Positions 1 through 12,120 of a stretch of 64,000 nt of DNA are shown piece after piece. The first letter of the stretch is position 1; each line of letters begins with the position of its first letter. The stretch is from NCBI GenBank assembly GCA_026874595.1, contig CM049320.1, positions 44,466,714-44,530,713 of the forward strand. The letters run 5' to 3'. The position numbers and the translations under genes were made by a program. The DNA is from Sipunculus nudus. Its lineage: Eukaryota > Annelida > Sipuncula > Golfingiida > Sipunculidae. Under the pieces are notes generated by a model that saw only the letters and a list, made by a program, of their open reading frames with translations, made no database searches and was not told the origin of the DNA.

Positions 1-660
1 TAACAGAAGGTTGAGACCAGATGACCTGACCAAGTTTTGGAGAAGATTGAGAGGAAGAAAATAAGGTATTGTTTATGTAATTCAAGTTTACAGTTTCGGA
101 GATATGACAAAAAATGATATGTTGTAGTGTTTCAAGTGCAATTCCCCCTAGTGGCTATTTTCCGAAAATGAAAATTCACTTTCGAAATATTAGTACAAGA
201 CATAAGAGTATCAGTTTCAAAATGATTTCTGCAAAACTGTGGCCTGTAGAATAAGGACAACTGACACAAAGACAGACATAATGACGACACAAAGTTGAGA
301 CAAGATTACTAAACCATGATATGGATAGGATGCAGAGGAAGAAATGAGCCTAAGTTTGTGAAGATAGGACAAATATTGACAAAGTAATGATAAAAATAAA
401 ATTTCGACGTTTTAAAATGACCTTGACCTTTGACCAATGTTGACCAAACAAATAATAGACTTCCAGGACCTTTAACTTTCAATCAACCCTGTAAGTTTCA
501 GATCGATTGCTCTAAAATTGTGTCCAGGACAGTACTGAAAAACAGACAAACAAACAGACATACGCAACTGACCAACATGCTTTCTGAAATCGAAAATTTT
601 CGGCAAGCAAAAATATGGTGTAGTAAGATTAAGATTAGTATTTAGTAGTATTACAGCCAA
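1..660 (+). repeat. Family A tandem repeat, right end of an array
   Basis: Diverged copy of the repeat that fills 16000-21531. It shares the phrases 'cctgtagaat', 'gacaaacagacatac', 'gagacaagat', 'aaaataagct' and the run TGACCTTGACCTTTGACC at 418-435, and it ends with 'cggcaagcaa' near 601, the same phrase that ends copies near 21450 and 21521. Short open frames here have no counterpart in the other copies and look accidental. The array probably continues to the left of the window. Confidence 0.8.
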
Positions 661-2559
661 AAATAGAAGTAGATATACACAGAGCCTCTATAAATACACA
701 AAATCCTAATTTACCTGATGGCATATATTTGAGACCGCGGCAACTCATATAAGGAGCCCCACCCAAACCATTCAAATGTCAAGGTCATCAATACAATGGA
801 ATTTTCTACGAACCCATTAATGAACGAATAGGCGCTTCTGATTGCCCCGACTCCACATTTGTGCTACTGGAATGCGTTTGTGTGCATAATTACAACGTAG
901 CGCGTGTTAATGCTGTGTTCGAACTTTGCTGAAGTTGGGCGAATTTTGAATAAACTGTCTTGAATTTCTGTTGCCGGTATTTATAATAAATTTCTATAGT
1001 GTCAGACCGTTTGAATTGTGCCCTTATATCTGGGCAGAAGCTTGTTTTACTATGTTTGTTTTTGTGTTAGCCAATAGGAGGGTAGGTTTTCAGCATAATG
1101 AATACTTTGTGACCCCAGGCTTGTGGGTCACACATCGGACAATGTGGGTCGCGGCCCCGACTTGGTTTTGATTTCCGACCTTGAGTGGCTGGGGCTTGTT
1201 TTATTGCAAGCTGCGGCTGGGATTCTATGGATGATTTACAGTCTGCGTAAAGTCGACAGAAATAGGATGTTTAAATTTTCCATGGGTGTATTCTGAAGTA
1301 TTTTAGATTTTAATCTTAAGTTAGTTTAGATTTTACCAGACCTCTGGTAATTTTTAGTTAGATTTGTGTCAAAGAAGCGTCATTGCCTCTATAATTTTGT
1401 TGCATTTGCGGGTTAAAAATCGTAATGGTTCTGCCGGTAGGCCTCATTTGAAACGTGCAGGTGCAACTGGTCAAGCGTGACGGTGCCCAGACCTTCGCGC
1501 CAATAGGCAAACGTGCAGGTGTCAGGCTCCAGTTGATAAAACAAGGACTCGGACGGAGTCTAACGAAACGATCGGCAAACCCCGAAACAACAGCTTATAT
1601 ATATGTTGTATGGATTGTTGTTAAATAAACATTTTACATGTATTGGAAACTTTACTCCTATGATAAGCTGCTGTTTCGGGGTGCGATGATTATTACTGTG
1701 GAGTCCCCAGTCCGGAGTGCCAGTCCGGGTTTTACTAAGTACCGGTAACATGACGTTTGGGTGTGAATGAGATCCTGGATCTCAGCATTCTTAATTGTTT
1801 TAATGTGTTTAATTCAGATTTAGGTGTTCTAAATGAAATAAAAAAAAATGCTTCTAATATCAGATATTTTTTTATTGACTGGCCTGTAATGTGCGATTAT
1901 TAATTACGTGTGGAATCTTATAACTTCAACCTACCAAGAATTTTGCGGAGCTAAGGCCACCTCAGGTCTGGCAAACCTGGAGCTTCCTTTTGCTCTACCA
2001 GAGGGACCCCGTCAACTTGATGCTTGAACCAAGTAAGTATTCCAAGAAAACCTGAAGCTGAAGGACGAGGTAAGTTATTTTACAAATAAATTTCAGGGAA
2101 GAGGAAATGCAGAATAATTGTACGTGTGAAGTTTGACGGGGAAAGACCAGGTAAGTTGTTCAAATCTAATACTTATAAAAGGAATTCAGTTCACGTTTGT
2201 GCGCAATGTTCTCTAAAACCGCGCTGTGTACAATATTGTGCCATACATCATTTTAAAGGTTATTATCCCCGCAGTGACATAGGCGATATGAAAATAAATA
2301 ATTTTTAATATACATATAATTTTGAGTGATTTTTCCATTTTTTTAACGAGCAAAGCCGAACTGCCTTCGGCAATTACCGGAATGCGTGCATCGTGGTCAC
2401 TTAACCCCAAATACTAAGGACTATTGTTCACATGAATAGCGCTTGCCTTCAGTGAGGGATTTGACCCACGTGTGTGGTCAGTAAAAGAGAAAAACATGTT
2501 TCTCGCTTTATGAAATGGAGAGTTCAACCCAGGAGGATTAATGACAAAACCTTATTCAA
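661..2559. other. Anonymous non-coding stretch
   Basis: No open frame longer than about 65 codons and no recognisable protein motif on either strand. The only structure noticed is the hairpin at 1580-1681. A diverged transposon remnant cannot be excluded. Confidence 0.5.
1580..1681. repeat. Imperfect hairpin, 19-bp arms
   Basis: CCCCGAAACAACAGCTTAT at 1580-1598 is the reverse complement, with one mismatch, of the sequence at 1663-1681. The loop is about 64 bp and AT-rich. It could be the end of a small inverted-repeat transposon or a transcribed stem-loop; nothing else in the window matches it. Confidence 0.6.
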
Positions 2560-3335
2560 GGTTCCAATTTCAGGAACATGCGTGGGGTGGGGTGGAGTGG
2601 TGTCTGGGGTTTCAGGCCTCAAAATTTGCCTGATACGATGAAAAAAAAAAACATTGTGGCGGTTGAAAATGAATACGGACCCTCTGCATTGGGTCCGCTT
2701 CTGCTGCTTACGAGGTATGCATATTTCTGTTTCTTTCTACAGGAACAGTTTCCTTGCAACGTACATTTAATAAATCTTTCATGTGTTCCTCTCATCAACC
2801 TAATCTTTATACGTCCACCGATAGAATCCAGTCAAATATCATCGAAAACCTGAATGCCCCCGCGTCTCATTCCGGTTCGCAATGTCAACACCATCACTGG
2901 CCAGGTCATCAAGGTAAACATACCGGGGTATAAATTTCTTGCCACGAGGACAGAACCACAGAATGAATGTTAAAAATATTGGAGCGACTGCAGGATCACT
3001 CACGCACTGTCTCCACCAGATTATGAGTTTATACGGACGGACGGTATGATGTTAAGGATTCATGTAATTTAAAAGTAAGTGGCAAAATTAAGATACAAGC
3101 AGCTGGACGTAGAAACGTTTTCTGTTCACAGAAGTGTTTTGCCTCAGAGAGGTGCGTGAGTTATTCTGCAGTCGTGCCAAAATGTTTATACATATCTTAT
3201 GCAGACAGTTTCCCACATATTTCCAATATTTTCTGTTAACTTTAGGATTAAAAACATTGAGCCAACATTTCACATCTCAGTTAATAAATCTCCCCAACCC
3301 CGGCAATAAGCCCGGTATACCGGGTCTATCAGCTA
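2560..3335 (+). repeat. Family C dispersed repeat, copy 1
   Basis: Aligns by eye with 58500-59045 in the same orientation. Shared phrases include 'cttctgctgct', 'cgtacattta', 'catcgaaaacctgaatgccc', 'catcactg.ccaggtc' and 'tttcttgccacgag', and both copies end at 'cagctagtt'. The two copies differ by many substitutions and indels. No coding potential is seen, so this is probably a non-autonomous transposon. The ends are approximate. Confidence 0.75.
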
Positions 3336-4613
3336 GTTTAAAATATGTGCAAGGGACGACTAGATGAATATGGCGGTTCAGAAGCCTTTTTACCAGGGTA
3401 AGAAAGACGGGACAAAACAACCGTGCGAAACCTGTGTGTAAGTATGCTATTAAAATGTGAAACGTAGGAGGTAGGTTATAAGAAGGAGAATTTTTGTCGA
3501 AATGTGTTACCACATCGTGTTCATGAAAAGAATATTGGACATGTATCAGGAAATGCTTATTTTGGATATAAAAGGAAGATCGGTAGTGACATCTGCAAAT
3601 AAACAGTCATTTGTCAATTATGTACAGAATTTTATGATGTGAATAGGTAAAATTAGTGGACGGTCCCATGGCCTGACTGGTTCACAGTGTTGGGCAGCAG
3701 TGTTTGTAACTCTGTCTCAAGTTGGTGAAGGATACCAGGAAGTCGGAGAACAATTATTTAATATACTTTTACATATAAATGTAAAATGCTCCCTATGCTT
3801 ATTTGTGATGTACCATGAATAGATACAAGACCGAGAAGTGTTTCTTTACTTCGAATTCTGTAACATACATACATTTATATGTATGCACTTGTTTTTAAGA
3901 GTAATTATTTTGAAGATTTTGATATGAGCATGATCTTGAAAACAGTATTTTGGTTACTGCGAGTGTATAAACAGATGGCGTTTTTAATCTACAAATGTAT
4001 ATATTAGTTAACCGTTAAATATTTATTTAATACATAGTTGAAAAATGAATTAATAAATAAGAGGAATTTGTATTATTATAGTAGTTTATCGGAGAGAACT
4101 TCTTAAGAAGATTTATCCATGGAGTGTTTTTGTTCTAAAGTTTGATACAAATTGTATACAAGGCTTTTAGAAGGTATAATTTTTTAATCATTTGGAAATT
4201 GGACACTGGCTGTTACAAGAGGTTTAATTTATACTGTACTTTGATATGATCCCGAGAACATAAATATTACATGTTTACATGTTAGAGTGGGTTTCAATTC
4301 TAGTTTAAATTCAAATGTTGATGCTATTATTCCCACCGTTGCACAATATATGTTCAATATTGTTTCAATAAATCAGTAACATCAATTTGAAAATACCAGT
4401 GGTAGCTGTTAGCTATTAATATGTTATTTACTTTTCTTGATCTACAAATCTTGCTTTATATTCGTATGTAGGGTCAAATGGTGTTGTTACATGAATGTGA
4501 TTTTTGTTGTGTAGCGTCGCAGGTTGTTTTCAGGTGAGCATGATGATGCAATAATATTATTTTTGCCTTGATACTGATTATGAGTTATGGGTGGCTAGCA
4601 GTTTTAAACTGCA
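3336..4613. other. AT-rich non-coding stretch
   Basis: No gene, RNA or repeat was recognised. Open frames are short and unsupported. Confidence 0.5.
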
Positions 4614-4614
4614 T

Positions 4615-4616
<2 letters not shown>

Positions 4617-4671
<55 letters not shown>
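4617..4671. repeat. (TA)n microsatellite
   Basis: About 27 uninterrupted TA units. Confidence 0.97.
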
Positions 4672-4675
<4 letters not shown>

Positions 4676-4689
4676 TTGACACAAAAGTC

Positions 4690-6166
4690 TAAAATTGTCA
4701 AAATTAATCTGTAATTAATATACTTGCTATTGTGCTCTGATAGGGCCAGGGTATACGGACAATGAGTAGAACGTTGCTGTCTATTGTATCGAGTGATTGA
4801 AATACGTGGACTGTAGGAATAAAGTATCAATATCTTGTAGTATTGAATACACGTTGAGCAGGAGGCATTTGTTTTAATTTAATACGGATGTAGAATTAAT
4901 TTGTATTAAATGTAAATGAACTTCTTAGAAAACCTTGATATGTAAATAAATATCATAACGCGTTGTCACTTGATGTTCGGATTTAGGCTCCCAAGTTGGT
5001 GTTAATCCGAGTTTTAATGCATGGGATATACATTAAATTTAGCCTTGATGCTGATGATTCGCTGTGAAATAGTTTACTACAAGAGTACTGTAGTTGCTGA
5101 TTCTGTTTGATAGTTTGATTTAAAAATATGCAAATTCTAGTCTGTTTTTTTTTTAAATAATTTTATTATAAATTCATAAACTGGCTATTTTATTTTGACA
5201 TTGTTTGGACGGAAGAACTGTGTGTAATGTCGCTGTATATTGCATTGAATAATTGAATGACTACAAATAAAGTATATCTTGTTGTCTTGAACACACAATA
5301 AGTACGACAGTTATTTTAATTAATTACAGAGGTAAAATTAAATCATATTAGAAGGAAGTAGGTCTTTGGAAACGTGGATATGTAAGCAAATCTTTATCAC
5401 AACGGTTTGCATTTAAGTTATCACTTGTTGTTCGGATTCATGTTTTTGCATTGTATATATATTTAATTTAACGTTGCTACTGCTGATTCGTTATGATGTT
5501 TATGACGAAATTGCTGTTATTGCTAATTATGTGGACATTTTGAAAAACAAATGATAAGTATAACATTTGTCAGATATATTTTTATTGATTTTATTATAGA
5601 TTCGTAGATTTCATGTTGTTTTCTAAAACCTATTGGGCGGGAGCATAGTGTGTAGTGTCACTGTATATTGTATCGAATATCTAAAACAATTGAACTGTAC
5701 GAATAAAGTATGAATATCTTCTTGTCTTGTTGTCTTGAACAGGTAGTAAGTACGAGACGGTTATTTTCATTAAATACATAGGTGGAAGTAAAAAAAAATA
5801 TGATCAAAATAAATAAATAATAAAAAAATCATTTGTCAGATATGTTTTAGTAATTTTATTATTGATTCATAGAATGGCTGTTGTATTCAGACAGTGCTTG
5901 GGCGGAAGGAGATTTTATAGAGTGTCGCTGTATATTGCATTGAATAATTAAAATTACTGTACAAATAAAGTATGAATATCTTGTCTTGAACACATGGTAA
6001 GTACGACATGGTAATTACAGAGGTAGAATTAAATCATATTAGAAGGAAGAGGGTCTTAGAAAATGTTAATATGTAAGGAAATCTTTATCACAACGGTTTG
6101 CGTTTAAGTAATCACTTGGTGTTCGGATTCAGATTCCCATGTTTTGTGATTTGACCGATTTAATGC

Positions 6167-6216
<50 letters not shown>

Positions 6217-6575
6217 ATATAGATATTGACGATACGTTATATGAAGTTTATTACGAGACTGCTGTAATTGCTAATTTTATTGACATTTTGAAAACAAATA
6301 GAAAGTCTTAACAAATGTCAGATTTAATTTAATTATAGTTTTGTAGATTTTGTGTTGTATTGTAACACTTCTTGGACAGGAGAACAGTGTGTAAAGTGTC
6401 ACTGTACATTGTATCGAATATTTGAAAAACTGATATGTAGGAATGAAGTATGAATATCATATTGTCTTGTCTGGAACACGGTAAGTATGAGAGAGGTATT
6501 TTGATTAAATACAGAAGTGGAACTAAATCGTTATAAAGTAAACGTGTAGTTAAAAAGTGTGAGCATGTAAGTTAG
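4690..6575 (+). repeat. Diverged tandem repeat, unit about 430 bp
   Basis: Five successive blocks carry the same ordered phrases: 'gtgtcactgtatattg', 'atcgaat', 'acaaataaagtatgaatatc', 'gtcttgaacac', 'taagtacga', then 'aattaaatcatatt' and 'gaaaac.t.gatatgtaa'. The phrase 'aataaagtat' recurs near 4820, 5268, 5703, 5966 and, as 'aatgaagtat', 6441. The copies differ by substitutions and indels, so this is an old array. There is no coding frame. Confidence 0.75.
6171..6211. repeat. (TA)n microsatellite
   Basis: About 20 TA units inside one copy of the 430-bp tandem repeat. Confidence 0.95.
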
Positions 6576-7430
6576 TCTCAGGTGCTTCGATTAATCGTCT
6601 CTTTATGGTCTGATGTAGCCTATCAGTAATTTGTCTGTAATACACGGCAAGTGTTAGAAGGTTCTTATATTTAAATACGGAAAGGGTGGATTGTAGTAAA
6701 AATAACTATACGTCTTGCAAACGCTTACAACAGCGCTTTGAATGTAATTCTCACTTTCTTATGTGATGTTGCATACGATGTTGCGAGATGAAAGACTTTT
6801 TTGCTTTATATATATCTATAATATTGCCTTGATGTTCGCTTCTATTTCCCTACTTTTTTTTCAAGTAAAAATTATTAACGAATTACAGTTTGATCATTAT
6901 TAAACATGTTTTGGTGGTCTATGGACTTCAGGGTTATATGTTTAAATAGTCCCTTGTTAAAGAATGAATAGTTAATATGGGGTTGTTATGTTTAAAATAA
7001 AATGTTAGTTTCGTATCGGATAAATCAATGTAGGGAGTGTAACGTTTTGTTTTCCTAGTCTTCGGGGATGATATTTTACCAGCTTTTTGAGTAGATGGAT
7101 TATAATTTGAAAGATTTATATTATGCGTTTTTAATAAGTTTTCAAACACAAGTATTTTTTGTTGCAGGTGCTGTTTTTATCTCGCAGATTCGTTCATCAT
7201 CATTCATCTCACTCATCTTCATCTGCATTTGAGGAAACTTGCCTCGTTAAAAAAAGTCGCTCATATCATTTATCAGAGGGGAGGTAAGCCTCGATAAAAA
7301 GTTGCCGTCGGAAATGCCTCTGTCAAGCCTTGCTCAAGCATACCAAAACTTTGTCACGATAAGCTTCGCTATCAAGACCCTTGTCTCTAACACTTCAACG
7401 CTACAAACTAAGTACGGAAACCACGTTTGA
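6576..7430. other. Non-coding stretch
   Basis: No gene or clear repeat was recognised. Around 7180-7330 there are runs of 'catc' and 'cctcg' phrases but no structure that can be named. Confidence 0.4.
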
Positions 7431-7435
7431 CGCTA

Positions 7436-8215
7436 AAACTAGCTGACTGAATTTGACCAATCTATATTTGTGAACTTGCTATAGTAGTTGCTAATTCTAT
7501 TGACAGTTTAATACAAAAAGAGAGTCCGACACTGTGACATATTTGCACAATAAATTTAATAAACTTTGCTAGACTGACCATTGTTTATTACGAATCCGAG
7601 ATCAACATTTTTGTTAATTCGGGAAGTTGAAGGAAATTGTATTAAATTGGACATATTATACTGAGTTGACAGTTAACTACTTGAATATAAGCTTTGACGT
7701 TACAAACGTGCTGACTGAATTTGCTGTAGTAGTTGCTTCTATTGACGGTTTATATAAGACCGCATTTTGAATTTAGTACACTGTCAAGAAATTATATCAA
7801 AAGTAAATATATAAGTGGTAGAATAGGTGAATATATAAACCACTACCACAGCTCTTTGTCTTAAGAATCTAGAACAACGGTAACATTTTATTTAGAATTG
7901 TATGGAATTTATTCCTACTCGGATTTAATTTCGAGTGTTACAGTATACTATTTGAAGATAAGCTACGACGTTACATACGTGCTGACTGAATTTGCTGTGG
8001 AAGTTGCTTCTATTGACGGTTTATATAAGACTGCTTTTCGAATTGAGCACGTATCAAGAAATTATATTAAAAATAAATATATGTGGTAGAAAAGGTGAAT
8101 ATATAAACTATTACCTCAGTTCTATATCTTAAGATAATAGAACAGCAGTAAAATTTTGTTTGGATTTGTGTGTAATAAATTCTAACTTCTTGGATTTAAT
8201 TTCGAGTGGCTAAGC
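7436..8215 (+). repeat. Tandem repeat, unit 271 bp
   Basis: 'ctgactgaatttgctgt' starts at 7711 and again at 7982, and the two units are similar throughout ('attgacggtttatataagac', 'caagaaattatat', 'ggatttaatttcgagtg'). A more decayed third unit begins near 7441 ('ctgactgaatttgaccaat'). The open frame at 7898-8089 lies across the unit boundary and is not conserved, so it is not a gene. The array ends about 100 bp before the Helitron coding region. Confidence 0.8.
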
Positions 8216-8310
8216 GATTTTGGAAAGTATTTTTAAGTGACGTCTTCACCAGAATACAAAATATACGAATAATATAGTCTGTATCTTATTTAATGCCGCT
8301 TTCATAATAA

Positions 8311-9112
8311 TGCCGAGAACAAAAAGGAAGAGTCATGAACAAAATAAGAAGGCGATAATGCTGATGAAAAGGTAACAAAGATCAACGGAAACCGAAAATG
8401 AAAAACAAGAGAGACTCTGCTCACAAAGAAAACGACAAAGAGCATTACGTGATTCTGAAACCCCAGATGAAAAGCAAAAGAGAATTGTTGAACAAAGGGA
8501 AAGACAGGAAAAAGTACGTGATTCAGAATCCCATGATGAAAAGCAAAAGAGACTGTGAACAAAGGGAAAGACAGGAGAAAGTACGTGAATCTGAAATGCC
8601 TGACGAAAAGCAAAAAAAAAAGACTCTCTGAGCAAAAGAAAAGACAGGAGAAAGTACGTGATTCAGAAACCCCTGAGGAAAAGCAAAAGAAACTGTGACA
8701 AAAAGAGAAGACAGGAAAAAAATACGTGAATCTGAAATGCCTGGAGAAAAGCAAAACAGACTTTGTGAGCGGAGGAAAAGACAGGAGAAAGTACGTGATT
8801 CAGAAACTCCAGAGGAAAAGCAACATAGAATTTTAGAGCAAATGGAAAGACAGCGTGGACTGCGAAAATCTGAAACAAGTGAGGAAAAAAGAAAAAGACT
8901 TTCTTTAGACTCAACTCGTCAAAAGAAATTTAGAGTGCAAGAAACAGAACTAGAATCTCGAGAGAGATTAGGCAAAGCTGTGCATTTCAGTAAAAAGTAC
9001 CGAGATCAATGCCGCAATATTGTACCTGAAACTGAAATCGTCATTTCAGAATTCTTACAGAAAGTTCGTGATTCTGCAAACTATGTGTGCGTCAGTTGTC
9101 GTCAGTAGTGTA
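8311..9112 (+). pseudogene. Helitron N-terminal charged repeat region
   Basis: Begins at ATG 8311 (MPRTKRKSHEQ) with a stop after about 20 codons. Read with frame changes, the rest is about seven units of 25 residues (75 bp) of the type RDSETPDEKQKRIVEQRERQ. The phrases 'gaaaagcaaaagaga' and 'gacaggagaaagtacgtga' recur at each unit. The region is highly charged and would form a long helix or coiled coil. The breaks include an A-run near 8613-8622 and a stop after 'aagaaactg' at 8697, typical of slippage in a minisatellite-like coding repeat. Similar repeats occur at the start of other animal Helitron proteins. The last part, to 9108, leads into the Cys-rich segment with CVSC. The opposite strand is also open, but only because of the repeat. 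Confidence 0.75.
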
Positions 9113-10360
9113 TCTGAAAGAGGAGAATTATGATAAAATGTCCAAATCTTTATTGCAAAGTGTACTGGCATTTCGTCTAACATCTTACAACAACAAAGAA
9201 TGGATATGCAGAACATGCCATTTGACACTACAACGAGGAAAATTGCCTGCACAGTCCAAAGCGAATAATCTGACTTTGTTGGATCCACCGGAGGAACTTA
9301 GAGATCTGAATGCGCTTGAACTGAGACTTGTTTGTCAGAGAATTGCTTTCATAAAAATGGTAGGCTTACCTAGAGGGAAACAACATGGAATTCATGGCCC
9401 AGCAGTGAATGTCCAAGCTAAGCTTGATGTAATATGTGGTGTACTTCCAAGACTACCTTCAGAGTCGCAAATTGTTGCAATGAAATTAAAGCGAAGTTTG
9501 AAACACAGTTCTCACTACATGTATGATTCTGTAAGACCTGATATGGTAATGAATGCTCTGAGATGGTTGAAAAAAGAAAATCCACATTATAGTAATATCG
9601 ATATTAATGAAAATTGGCTTGAAGATTCAATAAATGATGATTTTAAACTAATAGAAGTTGTGTCATCGACGAACAAAAAGGATGGTTCAACTGAAAAACA
9701 TTCAACTGAAATGCACGAAGTAACTAAAAAGAAAAAAAATAATAGACCAGGAAATTTCAGTGACAAAAATCAACGACATACAGAAGTTTCTGTGACTGGC
9801 ATGTGTGATCATCAAAATGACTATGAAAGTCTTAATGTCATCGCAAATCGGAGCAATATGGATGTTTTAGATGTCCCAAGAGATGGAAATTGTATGTTTT
9901 ACGCATGTTGGTACCATCTTGAGAGATTGGGTATAACGGATACGAACGCCGTTCTCTTGCGTAATCAAGTGGCTGACTATATGAATTAAAACAAGGAATT
10001 TTACATCGATTTTGTTGCTACAAGACTGAAAAGTGAGGATCCTGCAAATGCTGACACAGAACAGCCCACTGCTGAAGATTTAGTCGTTAACCAAATAACA
10101 CATAGGGACACACAAAGAGAAATCCAGTGGATAAGGTACATAGATGACCTAAGAAATCGAAGTTGGGGTGATCATTTAGTGCTGCAAGCTTTAGCGGACA
10201 TGTATTCAGTGAAAGTTCATGTTCACTCAAGAAGTGCCCTAATGGTTCACACAATACGCCCAAGGTTTGAAAGTACTGAAACAAAGGAATTTGATCTCGG
10301 ACTTATGGGAAAGTTCCATTATGTGATATTTAACCCATACTCCGAAGCAGCTGTTGCAAC
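9087..10360 (+). pseudogene. Helitron Cys-rich segment and OTU-like protease domain
   Basis: The 9087-9989 frame holds WICRTCH, which pairs with CVSC in the preceding frame (a shift near 9100) to give a likely zinc-binding segment. About 200 residues follow that resemble the region before OTU in animal Helitrons. The OTU-like cysteine protease starts at about 9863 with VPRDGNCMFYACWYHL. DGNC contains the catalytic Asp and Cys (Cys codon 9891-9893), and the later KFHYVIFNP near 10310 would hold the catalytic His. A TAA at 9987-9989 interrupts the domain, and the same frame continues through 10179-10727. The role of OTU in Helitrons is not established. The domain is clear from the motifs, and the copy is dead. 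Confidence 0.8.
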
Positions 10361-12120
10361 GAATCTGCATGATGTTTGGCAAGACGATGATGAAAGTGTT
10401 CAGTGCATACAAACAGATAATAACAAAGCTGACCAAAATGTATTATGTTCTGAAGACGAGGAAGATCTCATAGAACAGGATGAATGCGCATTTGAAGAAG
10501 CATCTAAAGTGCGAGGCCTGCCATATGAAACAAGTTTGATGAACGAAGATCCTGAATTGCTTAATCAAATAATCAGTGTTGCCCCAGGTGAGGGAGCTAA
10601 ACCAATATCACTCTTAAGTGATCCTTACTTTGAGAAATTATCCAATCCTGACAAGTATCCTTATGGCACCAATGCTCTAACAGCTGATCGACCTGTGCAG
10701 TTGAATTCTCGAAGATATTTCAACTAAAGATTGCTTGATGTTGATGGCAGGTTTACAAGGTCTATTGACTACATTTTTAGTGGCCAATATGCAACTGAAT
10801 GTAAGCAGGTTACAGGTGACATTAACCACTACATATTTAGACGAGCTAGTGGAAAACATTATCAGGGCAAGCGACTTACTGCAGGAATGGTAAAGAATGT
10901 CGAACAGCTGAAAAGTTTTGAAAAATCAGATGAAGCCTATAAAATCTTGAAAAATGTCAGGGGAACTCCAGCTTATTTTCAGACTGTATTTTATGATGTT
11001 CTTGGCATGGTTCGACAACTGGGAATACCAACGTGGTTCTTTACAGTATCAGCTGCTGACATGCAATGGCCTGATGTGATTCAAACAATCGCGAGACAGT
11101 ATGGGACCATATTGACTGATGATGATGTGAAAGAATTATCGTTTTCCGAGAGATCTCAATGGCTGAGAAGGAACCCTGTAACTGGTGCACGACAGTACCA
11201 GTACAGATTAGAACTCTTGTTTCGAGATGTTCTCAAATCGAAAGCTTAACCACTAGGCGAAATAGTAGACTACGTGATTCGAATAGAATTTCAAGCTCGT
11301 GGTTCTCCTCATGCACATACACTCTTATGGGTGAAAGAATCGCCTAAAATTGACTCTGATACAGACAAGGTAGTTGCATCATTTGTGGACAAATACATCA
11401 CGTGCTATACCTGATGCTGAAGCCGAAACTCTGCAAAAGCTTGTGAAGGAATTGCAAACTCACACTCATTCAAGTTTTTGTAAGAAGAAAGGACCGTGCA
11501 GATTCAGCTTTCCTAGACCACCTAGCCCTGTAAAACTGATAGCAAAAGAACCAGACGATGAAATGGCAAATTGGAAGAAAGATTATGCATCCCGTGTGTT
11601 CCAAAAAGTAAAATATGTCATGTCTGATGATAACACACCAAAAGACGCCACACTGGAATATATTTTAGACGAGGCCGGTGTCTCGCTGCAAGAGTACGTT
11701 CAACAGTTATTGGTATCACAAAGGGGCAGAATGATAGTGTTAAAGAGATCACCAACAGAAAGGCTTGTAAATCCATACAATCCAGTGATTCTGAAAGCAT
11801 GGCAGGCAAACATAGACATACAGTACATCATAGATGCGTACGCATGTGTTATGTATATAGCTGCCTGTATGACGAAAAACGAGAAAGGCATTGGTGAACT
11901 GCTTAAACAAGTGTGCAAAGAGTACAAGGACAAAGAAATCAGAAGCAAGCTTCGGCGTGTAGGCTCAGTATTCCTGAATCATCGTGAAGTAAGTGCCCAA
12001 GAAGCTGTTTACCGAATATTGTCTATGCCGATGAAACGGTTCAGCAGAGAGGTTATATTTGTCAATACTGATGCGCCCAGTGTGCGCCCAGCTGTCCTTA
12101 AACCGCAGAAAGAACTGGAT
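10361..12120 (+). pseudogene. Helitron Rep (HUH nuclease) domain
   Basis: Rolling-circle replication initiator that would nick and join single strands. Visible parts are KYPYGTNAL (about 10655), DINHYIFRR (10827), GIPTWFFTVSAADMQWPD (11021-11075), and the metal-binding HUH motif in GSPHAHTLLW, with codons CAT GCA CAT at 11310-11318. FCKKKGPCRFSFPRPP follows at about 11478. The Y2 region reads MYIAACMTK, with tyrosine at 11854-11856 but TGT (Cys) at 11866-11868, where relatives have a second tyrosine. The breaks are in-frame TAA at 10725-10727 and 11247-11249 and a one-base frame change near 11390. Two TAA codons stand where Gln is expected in relatives (recalled, not aligned). Confidence 0.85.

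Noticed and set aside
4585-4830. Open frame with (Ile-Tyr)n
   Set aside because: Translation of a (TA)n microsatellite.
7898-8089. 63-codon open frame
   Set aside because: Crosses the boundary of the 271-bp tandem units, and the equivalent frame is closed in the sister unit.
8302-8914. Phe/Ser-rich minus-strand open frames that look like membrane proteins
   Set aside because: Antisense of the Helitron coding repeat. The sense strand shows the charged 25-residue units with family resemblance.
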